Position numbers and translations under genes: made by a program
Assembly: GCA_944989445.1 (NCBI GenBank)
Contig: CALYLW010000016.1
Coordinates: forward strand, 2,584,505-2,648,504
Reading direction: 5' to 3'
Source of the DNA: Ampullaceana balthica
Taxonomy: Eukaryota; Mollusca; Gastropoda; Lymnaeidae
Length of the DNA: 64,000 nucleotides
In this document: one piece after another, positions 46,509 to 58,500 of the stretch
How positions within the stretch are numbered: the stretch's first letter is position 1
Layout: the number at the start of each line of letters is the position of its first letter
Notes under the pieces: generated by a model
What the model saw: the letters and a program-made list of their open reading frames with translations, nothing else
What the model was told of the DNA's origin: nothing
The model's database searches: none

Positions 46509-46673
46509 CAATGTTCCCTTTAACTTTAAGGTTCGTTGGTCCGTGTGCAAAAGTTGCACAGCATCCATTTTTTTATTTTGCAATATTTTTAAAATTTGCT
46601 GTGTGGTAATTCTAAACTGCTGCGCAGCAAAAGTCAAATACCTTGGCAGCTGTGCAGCTTAAACGGAGCATTG
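46509..46673. mobile_element. hAT-type MITE, copy 2 of the CAATGTTCCC family
   Basis: Same family and orientation as the copy at 26972, sharing GGTTCGTTGGTCCGTG and ATTCTAAACTGCTG. Flanks AATGACAC and ACTGACAC (7 of 8 identical). Confidence 0.82.
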
Positions 46674-46814
46674 ACTGACACATGAGCCATATTCATTAGC
46701 TTGGCTTAGGGAAGACACACAACTGTTGTACATGGCATCCAGTACCTTTTGTTCTTGTATTAGTTAAATGAGGCAATGGATATATATCCCCAAAAAATGG
46801 ATAATCACAAGACT

Positions 46815-47325
46815 AATGAAAGATGTACATCAATATCATACAACTTGTCATGAAAGTTGTACATCAATATCATACAACTTGTCATGAAAGATGTACATCA
46901 ATATCATACAACTTGTCATGAAAGATGTACATCATTATCATACAACTTGTCATGAAAGATGTACATCATTATCATACAACTTGTCATGAAAGATGTACAT
47001 CATTATCATACAACTTGTCATGAAAGATGTACATCATTATCATACAACTTGTCATGAAAGTTGTACATCAATATCATACAACTTGTCATGAAAGATGTAC
47101 ATCAATATCATACAACTTGTCATGAAAGATGTACATCAATATCATACAACTTGTCATGAAAGATGTACATCAATATCATACAACTTGTCATGAAAGATGT
47201 ACATCAATATCATACAACTTGTCATGAAAGTTGTACATCAATATCATACAACTTGACATGAAAGATGTACATCGATATCATACAACTTGTCATGAAAGAT
47301 GTACATCAATATCATACAACTGGTA
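46815..47325. repeat. 34-bp minisatellite, 15 copies
   Basis: Core GAAAGATGTACATCAATATC and ATACAACTTGTCAT. Confidence 0.95.
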
Positions 47326-47524
47326 AACAAGTTTATCCAACATCAAAATACCACAACACTGTCATGACTCGGTCAAAAATAAAACATATCTCAATGAGCT
47401 AACTGACCAAACAGTTTTGTTTTAAATTGTACCATCCAATAGCAAACATCATATGGCTAACATCCAATAGTAAACATCTGAATTTAGAACACCAAGGATA
47501 GCAAACATTTCAGGAAAGCTAACA

Positions 47525-48305
47525 TCTCAGTACATCAATGAGTCTAGCTGATTAATGACATCACATCAATGAGTCTAGCTGATTAATAACATCACATCAA
47601 TAAGTCTAGCTGAATAATGACATCACATCAATAAGTCTAGCTGATTAATGACATCACATCAATGAGTCTAGCTGATAAATGACATCACATCAATAAGTCT
47701 AGCTGATAAATAAAAGCACATCAATAAGTCTAGCTGATTAATGACATCACATCAATAAGTCTAGCTGATTAATGACATCACATCAATAAGTCTAGCTGAT
47801 TAATGACAGCACATCAATGAGTCTAGCTGATTAATGACAGCACATCAATAAGTCTAGCTGATTAATGACAGCACATCAATAAGTCTAGCTGATTAATGAC
47901 ATCACATCAATAAGTCTAGCTGATTAATGACAGCACATCAATGAGTCTAGCTGATTAATGACAGCACATCAATAAGTCTAGCTGATTAATGACAACACGT
48001 CAATGAGTCTAGCTGATTAATGACAACACATCAATGAGTCTAGCTGATTAATGACAGCACATCAATAAGTCTAGCTGATTAATGACATCACATCAATGAG
48101 TCTAGCTGATTAATGACAACACATCAATGAGTCTAGCTGATTAATGACAACACATCAATGAGTCTAACTGATTAATGACATCACATCAATGAGTCTAGCT
48201 GATTAATGACAACACATCAATGAGTCTAGCTGATTAATGACAACACATCAATGAGTCTAGCTGATTAATGACAACACATCAATGAGTCTAACTGATTAAT
48301 GACAT
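47525..48305. repeat. 31-bp minisatellite, about 25 copies
   Basis: Core CATCAATGAGTCTAGCTGAT and TAATGACATCA, with AATAAG/AATGAG and ACATCA/ACAGCA/ACAACA variants. Confidence 0.95.
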
Positions 48306-48374
48306 TGACAACAGAGTTTAACTAAGAATAACATTTAGTTATTTAAAACATTTATGACATGCCTCAGTCCTATA

Positions 48375-48520
48375 TGTGTAATAACAACTGGTGGTCAGCC
48401 CACCGTGAGGTCAACCAGATGTTTTATGACATCCCTCAGTCCTAGCAATAACTCTAACAACTGGTGGTCAGCCCACCGTGAGGTCAACCAGATGTTTTAT
48501 GACATCCCCACATCATTTAC
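48375..48520. repeat. Two-copy direct duplication of about 65-75 bp
   Basis: Shared AACTGGTGGTCAGCCCACCG and AGGTCAACCAGATGTTTTAT. A short open frame crosses it but has no recognisable protein homology or splice context. Confidence 0.85.
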
Positions 48521-48799
48521 TGGTGCTGCTGATTTTGTGTGAGTTACCTCTAGTAATAAAAACTACATCAGTCAATGTTAACATAAGGTGACGATGATCT
48601 TTAGTTTTAGAAATTCATTCACGTGATTGTTCCAGTCACTCCATTACAACTAATTCCATTGAATGTCCTTCTAGAGACCATGAAATGTTTGGGTAAGAAT
48701 ATGAGTGGCTTGCTGCCGTATTCAATGTCTGAAATATCAATGAGGAAAACTGAGTTATGAAAGGGGTGAGATGATTTTATGTCTAAGAATGAATATACT

Positions 48800-49492
48800 T
48801 GATGACCATTTGTTCTGTGTATGACAGTTTGTGATGACCATTTGTTCTGTGTATGACAGTTTGTGATGACCATTTGTTCTATGTATGAGAGTTTGTGATG
48901 ACCATTTGTTCTATGTATGACAGTTTGTGATGACCATTTGTTCTATGTATGACAGTTTGTGATGACCATTTGTTCTATGTATGACAGTTTGTGATGACCA
49001 TTTGTTCTATGTATGACAGTTTGTGATGACCATTTGTTCTATGTATGACAGTTTGTGATGACCATTTGTTCTATGTATGACAGTTTGTGATGACCATTTG
49101 TTCTATGTATGACAGTTTGTGATGACCATTTGTTCTGTGTATGACAGTTTGTGATGACCATTTGTTCTATGTATGACAGTTTGTGATGACCATTTGTTCT
49201 ATGTATGACAGTTTGTGATGACCATTTGTTCTATGTATGACAGTTTGTGATGACCATTTGTTCTATGTATGACAGTTTGTGATGACCATTTGTTCTGTGT
49301 ATGACAGTTTGTGATGACCATTTGTTCTATGTATGACAGTTTGTGATGACCATTTGTTCTATGTATGACAGTTTGTGATGACCATTTGTTCTATGTATGA
49401 CAGTTTGTGATGACCATTTGTTCTATGTATGACAGTTTGTGATGACCATTTGTTCTATGTATGACAGTTTGTGATGACCATTTGTTCTATGT
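48800..49492. repeat. 32-bp minisatellite, about 22 copies
   Basis: Core GTGATGACCATTTGTTCTAT and GTATGACAGTTT, very homogeneous. Confidence 0.96.
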
Positions 49493-49659
49493 GATAATAG
49501 AGGTCAGGCTTGTTCTACCCTAAATAACATCAGTATCAACATTAGTGCTGCAAATTTGGCTACACTACAGAACTAACCCCATGAGGTCAGCTCTATAGGG
49601 GCCAAAGACATAATCAATAAGTCAACACTTGACTGACAACATACATGACCCACAAAGTT

Positions 49660-49965
49660 GGCACCAGACTAACCAGTCACCCAATAGGAGACTAACCAGA
49701 GGCACCCAATAGGAGACTAACCAGTCACCCAATAGGAGACTAACCAGTCACCCAATAAGAGACTAACCAGTCACCCAATATGAGATTAACCAGTCACCCA
49801 ATAGGAGACTAACCAGAGGCACCCAATAGGAGACTAACCAGTCACCCAATAGGAGACTAACCAGTCACCCAATAAGAGACTAACCAGTCACCCAATAAGA
49901 GATTAACCAGTCACCCAATAGGAGACTAACCAGTCACCCAATAGGAGATTAACCAGTCCCCCAAT
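49660..49965. repeat. 23-bp minisatellite, about 13 copies
   Basis: Core CACCCAATAGGAGACTAACC; some units carry AGAGGCACCC instead of AGTCACCC. Confidence 0.94.
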
Positions 49966-50959
49966 TGATGTCAATAAAAATGTTTAGTTAATGCTGTTGA
50001 TATTCAAAAGAAGAATTTTGACATCTTTCAAATGCTATGATTCTAAAAATTCACATTGAAGTATTTATATATGGATGTCAGACATGGAAATTCATTGACA
50101 TAACACATTTCCTAAGTCTAAACTTTACAATTAAAAATTTATATGACATAATTTATGCTTAATGCTTATAGACTTTACATATCAATACATTTATTAAAAA
50201 CAATTGCCAAATTTTAAAAATCTTACAAGCAAAGTTAAAAATGTGCTCACGCCAGCAGCTGATAAATAAAACATGGACAAGAGAAACTTTTGTTTTAAAA
50301 GTGGTTCAAATTGGCAACAGAGGTAAGTTGACAGAAATGACAGTCGTGGTCAACTGCCACTGTATCAATGTTGCACATTGCATTCAAAGGTCAACAAGTT
50401 ATTTTATGTAAAGATGACCAAATCTACTGCTACTACAAGACACAAACAATAAGTTGTGCCATAGTGTCATGGATCACTTTCTCTATGTAAAGTCAACAAG
50501 TCTTCCTATAAGTTTCCTATGTCAAACATTGAATGTTTCTTTGAGACTTGGATCTAACCTACAAATGACGGATATGACACAGCCAAATATCTGACATGTG
50601 ATGACTTCAAAAGTCATGCATTGGGCTTAATAGAATAATAAACATGAAAGCTAATAACAGCTCAAAGGGTGTCAAAATTGGATCTCACATATGTAAGGAT
50701 TTGTACATGCCAGTGTAACAGACTCAAGTACAGTAATGTAAGCATCACATACTGGAGACAAATATTCAGCTAACAGAATGAGAGTAAAATATCATTAAAT
50801 ATGAGAGAAGCAAGGTTTTCAGTCTAACAATAACCAATGTGATGTTATGTGTAGGTGGGGAGATCCACTGGGATTTTGAGAGATGAGAACATTTGTTAAA
50901 ACATGTCATACGGGGTCAAAGGTCAAATCTCAATGCTGAGTTAAGTACAGAAATAACGT

Positions 50960-51545
50960 TACAGTCATGGGAACATGTCCCAGTCATGGGAACATGTCCC
51001 AGTCACGGGAACAAGTCCCAGTCAAAGGAACATGTCACAGTCATGGGGAACCTGTCACAGTCACGGGAACATGTCACAGTCATGGGAACATGTCACAGTC
51101 ATGGGAACAAGTCCCAGTCAAAGGAACATGCCCCAGTCATTGGGAACCTGTCAGTCATGGGAACATGTCACAGTCATGGGAACATGTCAGTCATGGGAAC
51201 AGGTCACAGTCATGGGAACATGTCACAGTCATGGGAACATGTCACAGTCATGGGAACAAGTCCAGGTCAAAGGAACATGTCCCAGTCATTGGGAACCTGT
51301 CACAGTCATGGGAACATGTCACAGTCATGGGCACATGTCAGTCATGGGAACATGTCACAGTCATGGGAACATGTCACAGTAATGGGAACATGTCCCAGTC
51401 ATGGGAACATGTCACAGTCATGGGAACAAGTCCAGGTCAAAGGAACATGTCCCAGTCATAGGAACAAATTTCAGTTGAAGGAACATGTCACAGTCATAGG
51501 AACAAATCCCAGTTGAAGGAACATGTCACAGTCATAGGAACATGT
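50960..51545. repeat. 20-bp minisatellite, about 28 copies
   Basis: Core CAGTCATGGGAACATGTCAC with variants. No stop appears in several frames, giving false overlapping reading frames of up to about 200 codons. Confidence 0.95.
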
Positions 51546-52282
51546 CATATTCCTCCAAATATGTCATTGCCAAAAAAATAATCTTGTACATGTCTTTGTC
51601 TTTGAAACATGCCGTAGTCATAAGTAAACATGACATGAACACATTATGCCATCATCATATGAACACTTCATGTCACATTCATTGATAAAATGAGGAGATG
51701 CAATCTTGATCATAGAATCAGTGCAGCAGGCTTGAGTTATCCAAGAAATGATACTGTCAACACAACTGTTGTAGTCAATGCTGGGCAAGACATGAACATT
51801 GTATCAGTGTAATAGCTGCAGTACATCTGTACAGTTGTAATGTAAATGCTGGTAAAAGTTATGTGAAAAAAAAACAGCTGCAAAATCTCAGAGAGAGTTT
51901 CTAAATAACTCAAGACGTTGAATTAGCCGACTAACATCGGGTTCCTGTACACAGCTGATGAGATGAAATGGTCTGTAGAGTCTTACACCCACCATAGAAA
52001 TCCAATGATGTATGCCGAGGGTAGAATCAACAAGTAGTTGAACTTACTAATGTTTGGCTTCACAATTGAGCCAACCAAAGCAAAGGGTCTGCAGCAAAAT
52101 TACAGTAACCTAAGGAATCCAATGAAAATGACCAATAAAATGACCACACCGCAGGATCTAGGTGACCGTCTGGATCGCCTAATGCAATCAGTATCCATCT
52201 CTGATACTTTTAGTTTGTACACAGCTAAAAGCAATCCGCGGATCAGCCACAAGGAATTCTTGAATATTGGACATGTCAGGGT

Positions 52283-52512
52283 TCAGGGAAGGAAGAAAGA
52301 AATGCCAGGCTTGAAGTCGTTGTTTGGCATGGCTTGGAGCACCTCATCCAAGAGCTGGAGGGGCCGGTGCAGCTGAATCTCAATCCAACACGGAGTTTCT
52401 TTGATGCTCTTACGAGGGTAGTCTGGGCCCCAGCCTTTGACAAAACTCAGGCGGAGCAAGCAGAGCCGACGGAGGTCGTCTACCCCTATACCTGCTGCTG
52501 CCGACAAGCTTG
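52283..52512 (-). CDS. SMAD4: SMAD4 last coding exon
   Basis: Acceptor TTTTACAG; 75 codons plus TGA at 52283-52285. Encodes [55 protein letters not shown] and a tail ending [10 protein letters not shown]. Confidence 0.95.
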
Positions 52513-55500
52513 CTGTAAAACAAACAATACTTCATGTGAATATTAGCCAACTGAATTATGTATCAGCAGTGTCTAGTTATCATGCATGAAGATCTTTGAA
52601 GAACTGTTTGAATTAGTGGAATTTCAAGAGATCCAGTTTAGGTCTAAAGAGAATATTTTAAAATATATAATAGATAATAAAGTATGAAATTAATCATTTT
52701 CCACCAAATCAGTGGTGGAGTACATTTTTGTGGCCATGTTCCCAAATTCAACCAAAACCCACTTATTTATAGCAAAGTCCCAATACTCCAATTAAATCCA
52801 AAAATTACTTAGCTGGTTTGATTACGGAAGTAATATTTTAGTCGCGTGTCAGCTGATGACGCTCTGCGTGCCGACTGTGGCCCGCGTGCCATAGGTTCGC
52901 CCTCACTCCAATAGATAATGCTATACAATTTTGGCTTTGGATAAGTTCTGCTAAAACATTCCAATCCTCATGACCCGGCAGCCATAGGCAATAATTCAGT
53001 TCATCTATATTTCACTGATTTATTCATATTTAACATGCAACAAATTAGGCAGATGGCTTTGTTCTGAAAGAGTTAAACTCTATTTTGTGTGATAGTGGAA
53101 CTTTTTGTTTTCATTTCACATGAATACCAATGCACTTTGCCAAAGAGTTTACAGTAATACATTTTTAATGACTAATAAAACTCAAGACATAGCATCAATG
53201 TAAAAGATGAAATAAAATATGTCATTACACCAGCACAAGTCTATTGTTACCTCCAACAGCTGATGAGCCAGCAATGCTACCAGCTACTGCAGCGGCTTGT
53301 GCTGCTGCTGCCGCCTGGGCTGTGGCCGCCTGTTCTTGCATCTGTCTGTGACACTGTCTTATATCAAACACCTGCAAGGGGAAATCACTCATGAAAGTAT
53401 CTCATGGAAATTATTATAGTTATCACTACATATCCTAATTCAAATATGAATTTTACATGAGTAAAATACAAAAAGTTATGAAATATTGCTCTGGGAAAAT
53501 TTCAATATCTCCTCCCATTAACTTCTCTAAACCTGGGAAAATTTCAATATCTCTTCCCATTAACTTCTCTAAACCTGGGAAAATTTCAATATCTCCTCCC
53601 ATTAACTTCTCTAAACCTGGGAAAATTTCAATATCTCTTCCCATTAACTTCTCTACACCTGGGAAAATTTCAATATCTCCTCCCATTAACTTCTCTACAC
53701 CTGGGAACATTTCAATATCTCCTCCCATTAACTTCTATAAACCTGGGAAAATTTCAATATCTCCTCCCATTAACTTCTCTAAACCTGGGAAAATTTCAAT
53801 ATCTCCTCCCATTAACTTCTCTAAACCTGGGAAAATTTCAATAACTCCTCCCATTAACTTCTCTAAACCTGGGAAAATTTCAATATCTCCTCCCATTAAC
53901 TTCTCTAAACCTGGGAAAATTTCAATATCTCCTCCCATTAACTTCTCTAAACCTGGGAACATTTCAATATCTCCTCCCATTAACTTCTCTAAACCTGGGA
54001 ACATTTCAATATCTCCTCCCATTAACTTCTCTAAACCTGGGAACATTTCAATATCTCCTCCCATTAACTTCTCTAAACCTGGGAAAATTTCAATATCTCC
54101 TCCCATTAACTTCTCTAAACCTGGGAAAATTTCAATATCTCCTCCCATTAACTTCTCTACACCTGGGAAAATTTCAATATCTCCTCCCATTAACTTCTCT
54201 ACACCTGGGAAAATTTCAATATCTCCTCCCATTAACTTCTCTACACCTGGGAAAATTTCAATATCTCCTCCCATTAACTTCTCTACACCTGGGAAAATTT
54301 CAATATCTCCTCCCATTAACTTCTCTACACCTGGGAAAATTTCAATATCTCCTCCCATTAACTTCTCTAAACCTGGGAAAATTTCAATATCTCCTCCCAT
54401 TAACTTCTCTAAACCTGGGAAAATTTCAATATCTCCTCCCATTAACTTCTCTAAACCTGGGGTAATTTCAATATCTCCTCCCATTAACTTCTCTACACCT
54501 GGGGTAATTTCAATATCACCTCCCATTAACTTCTCTACACCTGGGGTAATTTCAATATCTCCTCCCATTAACTTCTCTACACCTGGGAACATTTCAATAT
54601 CTCCTCCCATTAACTTCTCTACACCTGGGAAAATTTCAATATCTCCTCCCATTAACTTCTCTACACCAGTTTTTATAATTTTCTAGAAATAATCCTAGTT
54701 TAAGGTAACCTTAACTTGGCAAATGTAATCATATTCTATTGGCAAATATTTTTGAGTACCAGTCCCTACTTTGTACATTTAAAAAAACGAGTAATCTCTA
54801 TCCTTTGTAAGAATGTTTAAATAGAATGACTCTTTAGTAGTAACTACATGGTTTAAAGGATTCATGCTAACGCCATCTTAGTGAAGGAAATGCCAACAAT
54901 GTCAAATGTCTGTTGTTTTTGAACACTTAAGATGATGATGATTTGTTCTTGTATTCTCCATCTACATAATATGATGTCAAAGTTGAGTCAGGTGGCTAAA
55001 TGAATCACTGAATTTTGAAATGGTTGACATCTCCCCCTCTCCCCACACAACACTGCCTTGTAATTCCCTTGCAAAACTAAGTGGAAGACAACAATTTATG
55101 GTCCCACAATGGCCCCCTATTAATCCTTCTGGTATTGACTTACTATTTTGCAATACATCCTTTCAGCACCGGCTGTTATTTTGCTAATTATTTCCTGTGG
55201 CCCAGACATATTTTTATGAATTGAAATTTGATAGGTTTGCAAATTATTTTTTTATTTTTTTGTTTTAAACAGTTGACAATAACAATAAGATAATTATCTG
55301 TGCAGAAATGGATAAAGATGTTTAAAAAATGTTGTTCTTTGGTTCACACTTTTCTTATATTAATCAAAACATTAATTAGACCAAGATGGAAACAATTCTA
55401 AAAATAGACTATAAAAATAAAGATGTATAAGAAAAAACATGAAACTACAGGGAAAAAATTCAGCTAATGAAAAAAGATGCGCTTGGGCCACAAGGAAAAA

Positions 55501-58500
55501 TGTAGGTCGCTGCAAAAAGATGCGCCCAGTACCAGAAGGGGTAATTAACATTACATATTACTTTTAATATAATAAGAGCCATATTCCATTTAAATGTATA
55601 CAAAATTAGTTTATACTTGTACAATTGGAGCAAGTAGATGTGTTGTCATCTATGAATTACATGCCCATGAATAAATAAATGTGTACATTGTTCATTTTAT
55701 TTCCCTTTAGCTTTAATAACATGTGACACAGGAAGGTTTAAGATTACACAGCCATTTAGGTTGGCCACCACTGATATAAGCAGTTGGGTATCACAACACC
55801 TGCTCACTAGTCTTTACCTTGATAAAAGCAGTTGGGTATATTCAGTGGCATAACAACGGGTTGGCATCTGGGCAGTTGCCTAGGGCGCCAGCTCAAAAGG
55901 GCGCCACTAAATCACTAATTTTTACATTTGTATTTAAATAAATACAGTCCGACCTCTCTAAGTCGAACTCAAAAGGACCTGGGAAAAAAATTCGACTTAT
56001 GGAGTTTTTGAGTTAGGGAAAATTGCGTAATAGGTGCCGATTAATTAAGGACAATGTAGATATTGAGCCATACCAGATAGTAGGCTTGACAGGAAAGAGA
56101 GGCGGTGTCTATGTTTCTACTGAAATGAAGCCAACTTGCTTTGACATGTCGACACAAGCCCATGAGAGGAGACACCTTCCCTCCACTCCCCCACTTTACT
56201 CCCTCCGCAGTGGGATGGGGGGAGTAAGATTTTTTCCTTTTAAAAAGAGTCACAGCATGCAGCAAAGGGACGCGATTTAGTTACCATTCATTTTTCTTGT
56301 CTTTGTCATTTTTTGTACTTGCGAGGGTCGCTTAATCCCTCGTGGAATGCACTAAGATAGATTTTACGTCCATTTACTTGGCTCTACGGAACACGTGTTC
56401 TGAAATATCACTCCAGAATAATAACCCAAACGCCTTGGAAAATTCGACTAAGAGAGGTTGAAAGCCAAAAATCTTGGAGTTAAGGAGATCTAAAATACAT
56501 TAATCTTATGGAATTTGGCAGGGACGTAACAATTAATTCGATATAGGGAGGTGTACGACTTAAGGAAGTTCGACTTAGCGAGGTCCGACTGTATTTCACG
56601 TTTATCCTCGATAACAAAAAAGTGAATAATTAATTATCAATATACATAATTTGCAATCTCTGTCACGTCTGTCTGTCAAATCTGTCCGTGACGCTACTAA
56701 TTTTAGAAAAGCAGTGCACCAAATTACTGAACCAAAAATAACTCTTTTGGAACGTTCGCATAAAATTGTTCAATATGAAAATAAATGAATCAAATAAAAA
56801 TAAATAAAATAAATGAAAGTTCTGTAATACATTATTTTTTATTCTAATGTGTATTTTCTCAAAAATAGATTTCATCTGAAATGTATTTATTTTGAAAACT
56901 TTCGTCATTATTGACGGGTAATACACTAGTATTTAAATATATTATTTCATTACAACCATTATATTTTTTAGTATGTTTGTGGCCTTTGCGGGGCTTCTTA
57001 TCATACACATTTTAATATGATTTTACAATATTTCTTTTAAAAAGAAAAATCTTACTATCCCCATCCCACTGTTGAGGGAGTAAAGTGGGGGAGGGGAGGG
57101 AAAGTGTCTCCTCTTAGGAGCTTGTGTCGGTATGTCAAAGCAAGTTGGCTCCTTTCATATGAAACATCACCGCCCCTCTTTCCTGTCAAGCCTTCTAGCC
57201 ACTGTGGATGTCCCCCTCCCCCCTCCTTTTCTCAATATCAATATTGTTCTTGATTAATCTGCCTCTATTACGCCAATTTGCCTAACTGGAAAACTCCGGA
57301 AGTCGAATTTTTTTCCCACTTGAGTTCGACTTAGAGAGGTCCGACTGTATTAGCAATACGCCAATACGCCAGCTAACGGAAGTGCTTAGCTGTAGTTGGT
57401 TGAGTGTTACTCAAATTTACTTTTAATTGTGAGTTTCTATCGTTATATATGAGATAATGAGTATGACACATTGACACTATTGTTTTTATTTATAATACAC
57501 GTTACTTCAAGATTTGCTGTATTCTTTAATAACGCAACAATATACCGTTTTATCCACCTATTTATTTGGTATTATTTAGTAAATAATAAACTGCAAATTA
57601 GTATTGTTCCTGTCTTATGCATTTTTTTTTATATTCACGTTGTATGACTGTCTCTGTCAGACTACGTTATTATTATCATAAATAAAATAAGAGAAATTCA
57701 ATAATTTTCTCTAACAAATGAAAAAATCGCAAAGCTGAAACTTGTCAATTTATCAAGGGCGCCAAAAATAAATTAGCCAAGGGCGCCAAAAACCTAGTTA
57801 CGTCTCTGGGTATATTATATGGACCACAACATTTGACTCTAGTCTTTAGATTGATGTAAGCAGTAGGGTAAATTTTATGGATCATGACACCTGGTCACTA
57901 GTCTTTACCTTGATATAAGCAGTTGGGCATATTTTTAATGGACCACAACACCTGGTCACTGTATATTTTATGGACCACAACACCTGGCCACTGTATATTT
58001 TATGGACCACAACACCTGGCCACTAGTCCTTACCTTGATATAAGCAGTTGGGTATATTTTATGGACAGCATCTCCAGGTGCCCTTCCCGCCTCCCGGTCT
58101 AGGTAGAAGCTCTGCACAAAGACACTGTGGTCGCTGACACACCTGATCCAAACGTCCCCCTCACCTCTGTAGTCCAGTGACACCCCTTTGCCAATGTGAA
58201 GTCTGAAAGTCAATCAACAAAATAAAAGCTGCACAGAAATGATAGCACATCTAAAACTTTCCCACACTCACCATCACGGTAACAATAGACCAATAAACAT
58301 TAATTTACTAGTGTGTCTGATCACTGGACCTGCTTCAACACAGAATTGATGTTCACTATTGCCTGCCTCCAAGGTTGGTCGCAGAGTTCAGTCAATAGGG
58401 GAAGCCATTTTATAACATTCCCTAAAGAGTTACCTAATCTTTGCCCATTAGCTTCATACCACTTGTAGTTTCTTCATTTGATTCCTCTGTATTTACTATC

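Larger units (their letters stand above)
43751..52282 (-). other. Gap between the gene ends; possible long SMAD4 3' UTR with eight tandem arrays
   Basis: No further coding exon is recognised between the two stop codons. The stretch is dominated by minisatellites (listed separately) and one hAT MITE. Unassigned parts (43800-44780, 45660-46200, 49970-50890, 51560-52280) show no protein or RNA gene. Whether SMAD4 mRNA covers it all is inference. Confidence 0.35.
55843..57808. mobile_element. Non-autonomous hAT element, 2 kb, in SMAD4 intron
   Basis: Starts CAGTGGCATAAC and ends TAGTTACGTCTCTG, inverted. Exact 8-bp duplication GGTATATT at 55835-55842 and 57809-57816. Its terminal regions (GGGCGCC motifs) are homologous to the 139-bp element at 38170. 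The interior is taken up by pogo-like MITE sequences; no transposase is visible. Confidence 0.88.

Noticed and set aside
48354..48542. Short frame with WWSAHREVNQMF as possible exon
   Set aside because: It spans a two-copy duplication, has no recognised homology and is in the wrong orientation for SMAD4.
50893..51516. Open frames of up to 207 codons
   Set aside because: Product of the 20-bp array.
53457..54686. 409-codon open frame on the plus strand and 305-codon frame on the minus strand
   Set aside because: Both are readings of the 42-bp repeat inside a SMAD4 intron.
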